This document shows, piece by piece, positions 18,854-27,205 of a stretch of DNA of 64,000 nt (positions are counted from its first letter, which is position 1; every line of letters begins with the position of its first letter). This DNA is from Streptomyces vilmorinianum (lineage in GTDB: Bacteria; Actinomycetota; Actinomycetes; Streptomycetales; Streptomycetaceae). The notes beneath the pieces are model-generated. The model saw only the letters and a list, made by a program, of their open reading frames with translations, ran no database searches and was not told the origin of the DNA. The DNA is taken from NCBI RefSeq assembly GCF_005517195.1, contig NZ_CP040244.1:6838001-6902000 (forward strand). Direction: 5' to 3'. The translations under genes were made by a program, and so were the position numbers.

Positions 18854-19282
18854 ATGACGAGCAAGACAGTCCTGGGTGTCTTCTTCATCCTCATGTTCGG
18901 CTTCGTCCTCGTGGCCGCCGTCCATGAGTCGTGGCGCCGGATCCGGCTGCGGGGCAGGGGGGTTCGGGCCACGGCCAGGATCGTGAGGTTCGAGAGGTCC
19001 GAGGACACCGACGGCACACCGCGGTACTCCCCCGTGGTCTCCTTCACTCTTCCGGACGGCTCGGAGATCAGCGCCGAATCCCCGACGGGAACCCCACACA
19101 CCGAAACAGGGAGCGTCGGGGACCTGGTCGAGATCGTGTACGACCGGCACCGGCCACAGCACGTCTACCTCCCCGCGCTCGACCCGGGGTACGGCGGCTA
19201 CGGCTCCATCCTGACCATGGGCATCCTCGCCGTCCTGGCGATCGCCGCCCTCGTCACACTCACCCGCGAACTCATTCCCTGA
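18854..19282 (+). CDS. DUF3592-type membrane protein
   Basis: A 142-residue protein with an N-terminal helix (TVLGVFFILMFGFVLVAAVH), an exported beta domain (TARIVRFERSEDTDGTPRYS, YSPVVSFTLPDGSEI, VEIVYDRHRPQHVYLP) and a C-terminal helix (ILTMGILAVLAIAALVTL). This is the DUF3592 layout. Its presence inside a tail operon is odd; it may be a moron gene affecting the host surface or self-protection, which is speculation. A canonical terminator follows. Confidence 0.65.
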   Translation: MTSKTVLGVFFILMFGFVLVAAVHESWRRIRLRGRGVRATARIVRFERSEDTDGTPRYSPVVSFTLPDGSEISAESPTGTPHTETGSVGDLVEIVYDRHRPQHVYLPALDPGYGGYGSILTMGILAVLAIAALVTLTRELIP

Positions 19283-19306
19283 CCGACACATCTCCAGAAG
19301 TCGAGG

Positions 19307-19332
19307 ACCCGGCCCGTGAGGCCGGGTTTTTT
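19307..19332 (+). terminator. Rho-independent terminator closing the moron-like segment
   Basis: An 8-bp stem ACCCGGCC/GGCCGGGT, a 5-base loop and six T residues. It is the most canonical terminator in the window and lies before the next tail gene at 19363. Confidence 0.85.
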
Positions 19333-19362
19333 CATGCCCTTCTCATCCGAGGACGAGGTGAC

Positions 19363-20106
19363 ATGCCGCGAGATCTACCGGCGTTGGACGCTGCGGTCCA
19401 CACCATCGAGACGACCACGGTCCCGGCGGTTGGGACACTCCAGAACGACGTCAGAGACATCAGGGCGAAGCTGGGCAACCTGCCCGCTCCCCCGGGAAAA
19501 ACCGTCGCCGACCGACTGACCACGATCGAAGCGCAGATCGTGGCGCTGTCCGACAACATCAAGCTGGATCGACAGATCTTTCTCGGCTACGCGATCGCCG
19601 GAACCATCGTCAAGTTCGACGTCCAGGCCATCAAGATCGATCTGACCCTGCTCAAGAAGATCGACGAGAAGAACGTCTGGCTCCTCAAGAAGCCGATCGA
19701 CCAGCTCCAGAAGGGGTTCAAGGCGCTCACCAGCAAGGGAGACGGAAGCGTCTGGCGGTGGCTGAAGGACCAGATCCGCAGACAGGCGGCGGCCGAGCGG
19801 AGGAGTCGGGAGGAACAGGAGAAGCGGGAGGCGGACAAGAAGAAGAGCCACGAAGAGCGCCTGCAGGCACACATCCGGGATCTTCCGCGCAAGGTCGCCA
19901 TCAACACCAGGGACATCGACAGGATCCTCGCCGCGCTGAAGGGCGCGGGCGCGAGCGCCAAGGCAGCACGTGACGACCGGACCGGACTCCGTGCGAACCA
20001 CAAGGGCGTCGACGCCAAATCGCCGTCGATCGGCCCCGTGGCCAAGGACGTGAAGAACCTGCGCAGCTCGGTGGACGAGCTCATCAGGTCACTCGGCTCT
20101 CTCTGA
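19363..20106 (+). CDS. Coiled-coil protein upstream of tape measures
   Basis: A 247-residue, mostly helical protein. The N-terminal third has heptad-like LxxxVxxI spacing (LQNDVRDIRAKLGNLP, TTIEAQIVALSDNI). The centre has a mildly hydrophobic helix (IFLGYAIAGTIVKFDVQ), then a Lys/Glu/Arg-rich coil (about 145-185). It has no known domain. Position next to the tape measures suggests a tail-shaft or chaperone-associated protein, but this is inference. The ATG follows GAGGACGAGG. Its own terminator-preceded start implies a separate promoter or read-through. Confidence 0.55.
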   Translation: MPRDLPALDAAVHTIETTTVPAVGTLQNDVRDIRAKLGNLPAPPGKTVADRLTTIEAQIVALSDNIKLDRQIFLGYAIAGTIVKFDVQAIKIDLTLLKKIDEKNVWLLKKPIDQLQKGFKALTSKGDGSVWRWLKDQIRRQAAAERRSREEQEKREADKKKSHEERLQAHIRDLPRKVAINTRDIDRILAALKGAGASAKAARDDRTGLRANHKGVDAKSPSIGPVAKDVKNLRSSVDELIRSLGSL

Positions 20107-20136
20107 CGAACAAAACAACCGCGAAGTGAGGGAGAC

Positions 20137-21339
20137 ATGTCTCTCGTTAAGTCGCTGACATCGACCTCCGGCGCTCTCAAGGGGTTCAAGGACAGGGCGG
20201 CGGACGCCGCTCGCGCCACCGACGGCATCCGCCAGAAGGCGACCGCCGGTGAGAGCGGGCTCCGTGCCCTGAGAACCTCCGCGCAGGGAACAGCTGGTCA
20301 GCTGAAGAACCTCAAGACCGCCTCGGACCAAGCCGAGCGCGCCATGGCCAGGGCCGGCCGGACCGGCCAGTCCGCCGGGACCAAGCTCGGCAAGTTCGAG
20401 TCCGGCGCGAACAAGGCAGCCAAGGGCCAGGACAGGCTCAACAAGTCCATGAAGGGCAACTTCCTGGCCCGTCTGATCGAGCTGTTCATGCCGCTCATCG
20501 AGAAGATCGTCGAGATGGCGATGCGCTCGAAGACCATGCAGACGATCATGAAGAAGGCCTTCGGCGCCATCAAGACCGTGATCAGCTCGGTCATGAAGGC
20601 CATCGGCCCGATCATGAAGAAGGCCGGCCGGCTGATCAAGACGGTCTGGAACGGCATCAAGAAGGCCGTCTCCACCGTCGTGAAGGCCGTCGCCACCGTC
20701 ATCAAGACCTACGTGAAGATCTGGAAGACGGTCATCACCACGGTCATGAAGGCGATCAAGACGGTCATCAGCGCCGTCTGGAAGGGCATCAAGGCCGTCA
20801 TCACCCCGGTGGTGAACTGGATCAAGACCGCGATCCCGAACGCCTTCCGGGCCGTCAAGGACAAGATGTCGTCCATCTGGAACGGCCTGAAGGACATCGC
20901 GTCCCGGGCGTTCAACGGCATCAAGAGCGGTGTGTCCGGCCCGATCAACGCCGTCATCGGCCTGATCAACCGGATGATCGGCAGCCTCAACCGGGTCAAG
21001 GTCAGCGTCCCCGGCTGGGTGCCGCTCGTCGGCGGCAAGACCTTCGGCGTCAACATCCCGACCATCCCCATGCTCGCCACCGGTGGTGTCGTCATGCCCC
21101 GCCACGGCGGTGTCCCGGCGATCCTCGCCGAGGCCGGCGAGGCCGAGGCCGTCCTCCCGCTCTCCAAGCTGGACCGGCTGCTCGCCCTCACCGCCCGCCG
21201 TGCCCGCATGGCGGCGCACACCCAGGCGGGTCGTGGCGCCGGCGCCGGACTGCACATCGAGCACTACCACGCGGCCCGCGGCAGCGACCCGCAGTCCACC
21301 GCGGACGCGCTCATGTATCTGGCGAAGGCACGCGGATGA
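20137..21339 (+). CDS. Tape measure protein 1
   Basis: A 400-residue tape measure-like protein. A basic N-terminal region (to about 105) is followed by repeated amphipathic, Trp-spaced helices rich in VIKTVW/IKKAV (about 110-260), as in siphophage tape measures. The end has the conserved tail INAVIGLINRMIGSLNRVKV, FGVNIPTIPMLATGGVV and PAILAEAGEAEAVLPLSKLD. It sets tail length and occupies the tube lumen. By the usual rule of about 1.5 angstrom per residue it alone would give a tail near 60 nm. Its stop overlaps the next start. Confidence 0.8.
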   Translation: MSLVKSLTSTSGALKGFKDRAADAARATDGIRQKATAGESGLRALRTSAQGTAGQLKNLKTASDQAERAMARAGRTGQSAGTKLGKFESGANKAAKGQDRLNKSMKGNFLARLIELFMPLIEKIVEMAMRSKTMQTIMKKAFGAIKTVISSVMKAIGPIMKKAGRLIKTVWNGIKKAVSTVVKAVATVIKTYVKIWKTVITTVMKAIKTVISAVWKGIKAVITPVVNWIKTAIPNAFRAVKDKMSSIWNGLKDIASRAFNGIKSGVSGPINAVIGLINRMIGSLNRVKVSVPGWVPLVGGKTFGVNIPTIPMLATGGVVMPRHGGVPAILAEAGEAEAVLPLSKLDRLLALTARRARMAAHTQAGRGAGAGLHIEHYHAARGSDPQSTADALMYLAKARG

Positions 21340-22586
21340 GTGCGGCCATGGCCATGCCGCTCAATCCGCTCGCAGGCACCGCGTCGGCGTTCAGCGCGTT
21401 TCGCCGGAACACCGCACAGGCGAACGGCGCGGTACGGCGACTCAAGGAGGTCGTCCAGCGGGCGGCCGGCGGGCTCGCCCGGCTCGGCACCGGAGCGCGG
21501 ACGGCGAGCACCTCCGTGCGCACCTTCGCCCAGAACGCCTCCGGCGGCGCGCAGTCCCTCGGCAAGCTCGGCCGCTCGACCGCCCACCGCGGCGTCAAGA
21601 CCCTCGGCACCCGGGCCGGCCGCGCCAGGTCCGCCATCGGCAAGGTCGGCACCGGCATCGGCGGCATCCTCGCCATCCTGGCGCCGATGCTCCCCGTCGC
21701 CGACATCGTCACCGGCCTGATGAGCACCTTCGGCACCGTCATGACGGTCGCCGCCGTCGCCATGACGGCCGTCAACGTCGCCATGCGGGCCAACCCGATC
21801 GGCTTCCTCGTCGGCCTGATCGTGCCCATCGCCGCGTACCTCATCGAGTTCGCGATGAACTCCGAGACCGGTCAGCGGATCATGAAGCAGATCTTCCAGC
21901 AGGCCCTGAAGGCGGTCCAGGCGATCTGGAGGTTCATCGGCCCGTTCGTCAAGACGATCGGGACCGCGGTCGGGACCTACTTCAAGGGCTATCTCGCCCT
22001 GATCACCGGGGTGATCAAGGTCGTCGGCTCCGCCATCGGCGGGATCTCGAAGATCGGCTCCGCTGTGTCCTCCGCGTCGAACGCCCTGCGCGGGATCGCC
22101 TCGCGGACCATCGGCGGGATCAAGAACGCCGTCCGGCCGATCCTGACCTTCGTCACCGACAAGATCCCCGGCTTCTTCCGTACCGCCAAGAACGCGGTCA
22201 GCGGGGCCCTGCGCGGGATCGGCGACCTCGTCAAGGGCGCTCTGAGCGCCGTCGTCGGCGTCGTCAAGGGGCCGATCAACGGTCTCATCGCCTTCGCCAA
22301 CTGGATCATCGACGGGCTCAACAAGCTCAGCGTCAACATCCTCGGCAAGAAGTTCGGCGTCGACATCGACAAGATCCCGATGCTCGCCGAGGGCGGTGTC
22401 GTCTTCCCCGGCGCCACCGACGCGCCGCGCATCGATCCGCTCACCGTGCTCGAGAACCGTCGCGTCCCGGCCCTCACCGAGCCGCCCCGACCGCCGCACC
22501 GCATACGGGACTTCCACGAGGAGCCCGGCGCGGGCCCCCGGTCGGCCGCAGAGGACCTGCTCTTCCTCGCGAGCGCCCACGCCTGA
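21336..22586 (+). CDS. Tape measure protein 2 (paralogue)
   Basis: A 416-residue protein with the same plan as its upstream neighbour: a basic N-terminus, a strongly hydrophobic middle (about 110-180, ILAILAPMLPVADIVTGLM, IGFLVGLIVPIAAYLIEF), repeated helices, and the shared ending INGLIAFANWIIDGLNKLSV, FGVDIDKIPMLAEGGVVFPG. The C-terminal tails differ after this point: the VLPLSKLD segment is replaced by a Pro/Arg-rich stretch. The hydrophobic segments may insert into the target membrane. It overlaps the previous gene by 4 bp (ATGA). Confidence 0.8.
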   Translation: MSAAMAMPLNPLAGTASAFSAFRRNTAQANGAVRRLKEVVQRAAGGLARLGTGARTASTSVRTFAQNASGGAQSLGKLGRSTAHRGVKTLGTRAGRARSAIGKVGTGIGGILAILAPMLPVADIVTGLMSTFGTVMTVAAVAMTAVNVAMRANPIGFLVGLIVPIAAYLIEFAMNSETGQRIMKQIFQQALKAVQAIWRFIGPFVKTIGTAVGTYFKGYLALITGVIKVVGSAIGGISKIGSAVSSASNALRGIASRTIGGIKNAVRPILTFVTDKIPGFFRTAKNAVSGALRGIGDLVKGALSAVVGVVKGPINGLIAFANWIIDGLNKLSVNILGKKFGVDIDKIPMLAEGGVVFPGATDAPRIDPLTVLENRRVPALTEPPRPPHRIRDFHEEPGAGPRSAAEDLLFLASAHA

Positions 22587-22631
22587 GCCGGCCCACCCCT
22601 GACACCCCATCAGAAGTGAGGTGACGGCCCC

Positions 22632-23555
22632 ATGGCCGAGACCACAACCGCATACGCCGGAAACGCCTACACGACCGACCACGCGCCCGGCTCACTGATC
22701 ACCCAGGACGGGCAGATCCAGTGGGCCGGGCTTCTCATCGGCCCCGGCACACCGTTCGCCGTCGACCGCTCCGGTCTCAGCGGCTGGGAGGACCTGCCCG
22801 AGTACGACTCCTCCGACGCCGACCGGCCCACCTCCCACGGCGCCTGGCCGGGCTCCCGCTACGCCAAGCCGCGCAAGGTCGGCGGGACGATCGTGCTGAT
22901 GCCGGAGTACGACGCCGCGACCGAGGCCATCCGTGCCCTGCGGCAGGCACTCGCCCTGCTCGACGAGGAGCGCTGGCTGACCGTACGCCTGCACGGCGAG
23001 CTGCTCGCCGTACGCGCGCGGATCGCCCAGCGCGTCGTCCCCGCCGACCAGGGCTTCGCCACCCAGGGCAGCTCCAGGATGTCCGTCCAGTGGCTGGCGG
23101 CCGACCCACGCCGCTATGTCGTCAACGAGCAGACCGCCACCACCACGGCCCCGCAGCCCGAGTCCGGACTGACCTGGCCGCTGACCTGGCCGCTCAACTG
23201 GGGACAGGCGACGAGCACCGGCGACGCCATCGCCGAGAACACCGGCTCCGCGCCCACCCACCCGGTGATCGTCTTCCGCGGCCCCTGCTCCATGCCGACC
23301 GTCACCGAGCGGTTCAGCCGCCGCCGGCTGCGGTACGCGATCGACCTGGCCGCCGGCGACGAACTCGTCGTCGACACCGCCAACGGCACGGTCATGCTCA
23401 ACAACACCGCCTCACGCCGCCACACCGCCATGGCCGACTCCAGCCCGGAAGAGCTCTTCACGCTGGAGCCGGGCCGGGCCGAGCTGTCCTTCCGCCCCGA
23501 CGAGGCGACCCCGGACGCGCTGATGACGGTCCGCTGGCGCAGCGCCGAGTGGTGA
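22632..23555 (+). CDS. Distal tail (Dit-like) protein
   Basis: A 307-residue protein with the length and position of siphophage Dit, the ring connecting tube to tip. The N-terminal domain has GLSGWEDLPEYDSSDADRP, SHGAWPGSRYAKPRKVGGTI and TEAIRALRQAL, typical of actinophage tail-family proteins. The C-terminal half is a beta-sandwich (GSAPTHPVIVFRGPC, RYAIDLAAGDELVVDTANGT). It follows the tape measures directly. The ATG has AAGTGAGGTGA upstream. Confidence 0.8.
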   Translation: MAETTTAYAGNAYTTDHAPGSLITQDGQIQWAGLLIGPGTPFAVDRSGLSGWEDLPEYDSSDADRPTSHGAWPGSRYAKPRKVGGTIVLMPEYDAATEAIRALRQALALLDEERWLTVRLHGELLAVRARIAQRVVPADQGFATQGSSRMSVQWLAADPRRYVVNEQTATTTAPQPESGLTWPLTWPLNWGQATSTGDAIAENTGSAPTHPVIVFRGPCSMPTVTERFSRRRLRYAIDLAAGDELVVDTANGTVMLNNTASRRHTAMADSSPEELFTLEPGRAELSFRPDEATPDALMTVRWRSAEW

Positions 23556-23596
23556 CCTCCCGCAAGACCGCCCCCTCGACCGAGAGGTAGAAGACC

Positions 23597-24793
23597 ATGA
23601 CCGTACGGGCCGCTTGGCTCCAGCCCACCGGACAGACCCGCGAGGACACCCGCCTCACCCTCGCCGCCCTGCTCACCCCCAGCGGCCAGAGCGCCGGCGA
23701 GACGCCGCTGCGCTCGCGGCCGGGCATCCTGCCGGGGGGCTTCGTCCTGACCGGGACCGCGCCCATGCAGTGCGTGATCGGCACCGGCCGCGCGATCGTC
23801 CAGGGCAAGGACACCAACCAGGGCGCCTACCTGGTCGCCGCCGTCTCCCCCGAGACGCTCACCCTCGACGACGGTGACCCCCAGTACGACCGGATCGACC
23901 TGATCGAACTCGCCGTCGTCGACGACGCGTACGACAAGACCGGGGCCACCGAGGCCGTCGTACGCCTGGTCAAGGGCACCGCGCAGCCCGCCCCCGCCGC
24001 CCCGGCGAGCGGCCCGGGCAGCACCCTCCCGCTCTACACGGTCACCGTGAAGGCGGGCACCTCCGCGGGCACCGGCGGCATCGCCTGGACCTCCGGCGGG
24101 GTCACCACCCAGCACTGGCCGGTCGTCGCGCTCGGCGGAATCATGCCCACCAGCGGCTTCAAGGGCGCGTACGTCGGCCAGTACAGGGACGCGGGCGGCA
24201 TCCTCCAGCGCTGGGACGGCGCGACCTGGATCTCGTACCCCAAGGCGATCGGCGGCATCGCGCCCAGCACCGTCTCGACCGGCGGCTACACCGGCCAGTA
24301 CCGCGACAACTCCGGGATCCTCCAGCGCTGGGACGGCTCCGCCTGGCAGTACGCCGAGGGCCGGTCGAGCATCCTCTTCAGCGCCTCGCAGTCCTTGTCG
24401 GGCCAGGCGCAGAGCGTCGCACCCAACACATGGACCCCGCTCACCCTGCCGACCGTCGACGTGGACGACTCCGCCGGCTGGAACGGGACCGACACCTACG
24501 TCGTGCCCCGCTCCGGCTGGTGGCGGATCTCGGGGCACGCCGTCTGGGCCAACGACGCCCAGACCGGCATGCGCGGCGCCCGCGTCCTGGTCAACGGCGC
24601 CGGCCTGCCTCGCACCACCTGGCTCACCCCGGCGGCCAACGGCGCCGTCGTCGTCGGCGGCCAGGGCCTGATCAGGCTCACCGCCGGCAACACCGTCCAG
24701 CTGGCCGGCTACCAGAGCCACACCGCGGCGGTGAAGACGCTCGGCGGCTCCGGCTACGCCTGCACCCTCTCCGCCGAGTGGATCAAGTCCTGA
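23597..24793 (+). CDS. Tail fibre/receptor-binding paralogue 1
   Basis: A 398-residue protein, the first of three tandem paralogues. The N-terminal 160 residues are conserved with the next two (TGQTREDTR, RPGILPGG, YDRIDLIELAVVDD, LYTVTVKAG, GTGGI). A linker with two QYRDxxGxLQRWDG repeats follows, then a different C-terminal beta-rich domain (about 255-398, TYVVPRSGWWRISGHAVWAN) resembling C1q/TNF-like jelly rolls. The N-terminus probably docks on the tail tip and the C-terminus binds the target surface, by analogy with phage receptor-binding proteins. Confidence 0.7.
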   Translation: MTVRAAWLQPTGQTREDTRLTLAALLTPSGQSAGETPLRSRPGILPGGFVLTGTAPMQCVIGTGRAIVQGKDTNQGAYLVAAVSPETLTLDDGDPQYDRIDLIELAVVDDAYDKTGATEAVVRLVKGTAQPAPAAPASGPGSTLPLYTVTVKAGTSAGTGGIAWTSGGVTTQHWPVVALGGIMPTSGFKGAYVGQYRDAGGILQRWDGATWISYPKAIGGIAPSTVSTGGYTGQYRDNSGILQRWDGSAWQYAEGRSSILFSASQSLSGQAQSVAPNTWTPLTLPTVDVDDSAGWNGTDTYVVPRSGWWRISGHAVWANDAQTGMRGARVLVNGAGLPRTTWLTPAANGAVVVGGQGLIRLTAGNTVQLAGYQSHTAAVKTLGGSGYACTLSAEWIKS

Positions 24794-24831
24794 CCCCCGC
24801 CTCCCTCTTCCTCCTCTGATTTGGAGAACCC

Positions 24832-26025
24832 ATGAACCTGCGCAGCAGCTGGGTCGCCGAGACCGGCCAGACCCGCGAGGACACCCGGCTCAACCAGATC
24901 GGCGCGACCACGCCGGTCAACCCCGTCCAGATCCGCTCCGGCATCCTGCCGGGCTCCTACAGCGGCCAGTTCCGCCTCTCCGGCTTCTGGATGTCGGGCT
25001 CCGCCGCCATGTCGGCGACGATCGCCGACGGCCGGGCCGTCATCCAGGGCGACATCTCCCAGGGCGTCTACCCGGTGTCCCTGCCGACGTCCCAGACGGT
25101 CACCTTCGCCGCGGGCAACGACCAGTACGCCCGCGTGGACCTGGTCGTCCTCAGGGTCTACGACAACCTCTACGACGGGCTGACCCGCAACGAGGCGACC
25201 ATCGAGGTCCTCCAGGGCAAGCCGGACCCGACCCCGCAGGCCCCGCAGATCCCGGCGCGCAGCCTCGCCCTGTACGAGGTGACCGTCCCGGCCGGCGCCA
25301 GCGCGGGCAACGGCGGCATCCCCTGGAACACCGCGCTGAAGGACCTGCGCACCCCGGTCGTCTCCGTGGGCGGCATCCTCCCGGTCGAGGGCCAGGTCTT
25401 CCCCGGCGCCTACCCGGGCCAGTTCCAGGACTCCGGCGGCGCCCTGCAGCGCTGGGACGGCGGCGCCTGGGTGCCGTACCCGTCGGCGCTCGGCGGCATC
25501 ATCCCGAACAGCGCGAGCACGCTGACGGCCAGCTACACGGGCCAGTACCGGGACTCGGCGGGCGGCCAGCTCCAGCGCTGGAACGGTTCGGCGTGGGCGC
25601 CCGCCGTGCCGGGACCGTACTTCACCGGCTCCAACGACGCCGGCTACACCACGTCGACGACCTACACCCCGACCCTGCTGGACAAGGAGACCACGAATCC
25701 GGTCACGCTGACGTTCACGGCCCCGCCCTCCAAGGCCGTCCTGATCAGCTTCGGGTCCAGGTCGCTCTCCGCCAGCGCCGACCACTACGCGTACATCAGC
25801 GTCAAGGTCACGCAGGGCTCGACGGTCGTCTGGGAGCCGGACGACGAGCGCTCGGCCGTCTGCGCCAGCGTCCACTACACCTCGGTCGGCACGGTCCAGC
25901 GCCTCACGAACCTGACCCCCGGCGCAAGCTACTCGATCACGGTGATGCACCGGGTCGTCGCCAACACCCTCAACCTCAAGGCCTGGTTCGACAACGTCTA
26001 CCTGCGCGTCGACCCGCAGAACTGA
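24832..26025 (+). CDS. Tail fibre/receptor-binding paralogue 2
   Basis: A 397-residue protein, the second paralogue. It shares the N-terminal domain (TGQTREDTRLNQIGATTPVN, RSGILPGSYSGQFR, YARVDLVVLRVYDN, LYEVTVPAG) and two QY/QFxDSxGxLQRW repeats. Its C-terminal domain (about 260-397, PVTLTFTAPPSKAVLISFGS, ITVMHRVVANTLNLKAWF) is unrelated at sequence level to the other two, pointing to a different receptor. The ATG follows TTTGGAGAA. Confidence 0.7.
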   Translation: MNLRSSWVAETGQTREDTRLNQIGATTPVNPVQIRSGILPGSYSGQFRLSGFWMSGSAAMSATIADGRAVIQGDISQGVYPVSLPTSQTVTFAAGNDQYARVDLVVLRVYDNLYDGLTRNEATIEVLQGKPDPTPQAPQIPARSLALYEVTVPAGASAGNGGIPWNTALKDLRTPVVSVGGILPVEGQVFPGAYPGQFQDSGGALQRWDGGAWVPYPSALGGIIPNSASTLTASYTGQYRDSAGGQLQRWNGSAWAPAVPGPYFTGSNDAGYTTSTTYTPTLLDKETTNPVTLTFTAPPSKAVLISFGSRSLSASADHYAYISVKVTQGSTVVWEPDDERSAVCASVHYTSVGTVQRLTNLTPGASYSITVMHRVVANTLNLKAWFDNVYLRVDPQN

Positions 26026-26055
26026 CCGTCCGCCCGCCCGACAGGAGTCACTCCC

Positions 26056-27195
26056 ATGCCCGTACGCTCCGGCTGGCTCACACCCACCGGTCAGACCCGC
26101 CAGAACACCCGTATCACCGCCCTCGGCGCGACCACCCCGGTCAACCCCCTCGCCTCCCGCTCCGGCATCCTGCCCGGCACCTACGACGGCAAGTACCGCG
26201 TCGGCGGCCTGTGGATGGGGTCGAGCGGGCCCATGACCGCCACCGTCTACCACGGCAGAGCCGTCATCCAGGGCCGCACGACCGACGGTTCCTACCCCGT
26301 CGCGCTCGACGAGGACATCACCATCACCTTCGGCGACGGCGACCCGCTCAACCCGCGCATCGACCTCGTCGTCCTGCGCGTGTACGACAACGACGCCGAC
26401 GCCCTGGGGAAGTACGAGGCCGGCATCGAGATCATCAAGGGCGAGGCGGCGCCCGCCCCGGTGCCCCCGACCGTCCCCGACCGCTCGCTGGTCCTGTTCA
26501 CCGTGAAGGTCAAGGCCGGAGCGTCCGCCGGGACCGGCGGCATCGACTGGGCGGGGGGTGCCGCCACCGATCTGCGCACCACGCTCGTGAGCGCCGGCGG
26601 CATCCTGCCCGTCTACAACAACGCCGGGGTGCCCGGCGCCTACCCGGGCCAGTACCAGGACAACGACAACGCCCACTTCCTCCAGCGCTGGGACGGCACC
26701 GCCTGGGTCGCGTACCCGAAGGAGATCGGCGGCATCGCGCCCAGCGGCACCGTGTCCACGGGCAGTTACGCCGGCCAGTACCGGGACGCGAACGGTGTCC
26801 TCCAGCGCTGGAACGGCACCGCCTGGGTGAACCACCAGCCTCCGGTCGAGGTGGAGACCACCAACACCGGCGCCACCGCGGCCACCGGCTGGACGCTGTC
26901 CGGCTTCGCGGCCCGCAGGACCCGCGGCGTGTGCACCGCCTCCGTGACGGTGACCCGCGCCGGCGCCGACCTGACCGCCACCACCGCCGGCAACCTCAGC
27001 CCCGACGAGCTGGTGTGCACCCTGCCGGCCGGATGGCGTCCCGCGATCGAGTACGAGGCCACCGGCACCGACTTCTACGGCTCCGGCGCCTTCACCTTCT
27101 CGCCCGGCGGGCAGGTCCATGTGCGCACCTGGTCCGGCAACGGCGTCCTGACCGCCGGCCGGCCCCTGCGCATCACCGCCACCTACGTCCAGTGA
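26056..27195 (+). CDS. Tail fibre/receptor-binding paralogue 3
   Basis: A 379-residue protein, the third paralogue. The N-terminus is nearest to copy 2 (TGQTRQNTRITALGATTPVN, RSGILPGTYDGKYR, PRIDLVVLRVYDN, TVKVKAGASAGTGGI). It has two QYxDxxxxLQRWDG/RWNG repeats and a distinct C-terminal sandwich (about 270-379, SGFAARRTRGVCTASVTVT, TGTDFYGSGAFTFSPGGQVH). The ATG follows ACAGGAGTC. The hub gene starts 11 bp later. Confidence 0.7.
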   Translation: MPVRSGWLTPTGQTRQNTRITALGATTPVNPLASRSGILPGTYDGKYRVGGLWMGSSGPMTATVYHGRAVIQGRTTDGSYPVALDEDITITFGDGDPLNPRIDLVVLRVYDNDADALGKYEAGIEIIKGEAAPAPVPPTVPDRSLVLFTVKVKAGASAGTGGIDWAGGAATDLRTTLVSAGGILPVYNNAGVPGAYPGQYQDNDNAHFLQRWDGTAWVAYPKEIGGIAPSGTVSTGSYAGQYRDANGVLQRWNGTAWVNHQPPVEVETTNTGATAATGWTLSGFAARRTRGVCTASVTVTRAGADLTATTAGNLSPDELVCTLPAGWRPAIEYEATGTDFYGSGAFTFSPGGQVHVRTWSGNGVLTAGRPLRITATYVQ

Positions 27196-27205
27196 AGGGA
27201 GTCCG

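Noticed and set aside
24754..27120. 788-codon minus-strand frame opposite the fibre genes
   Set aside because: Antisense shadow across three separate paralogous genes and their intergenic gaps; Gly/Arg/Asp-rich with no recognised domain.
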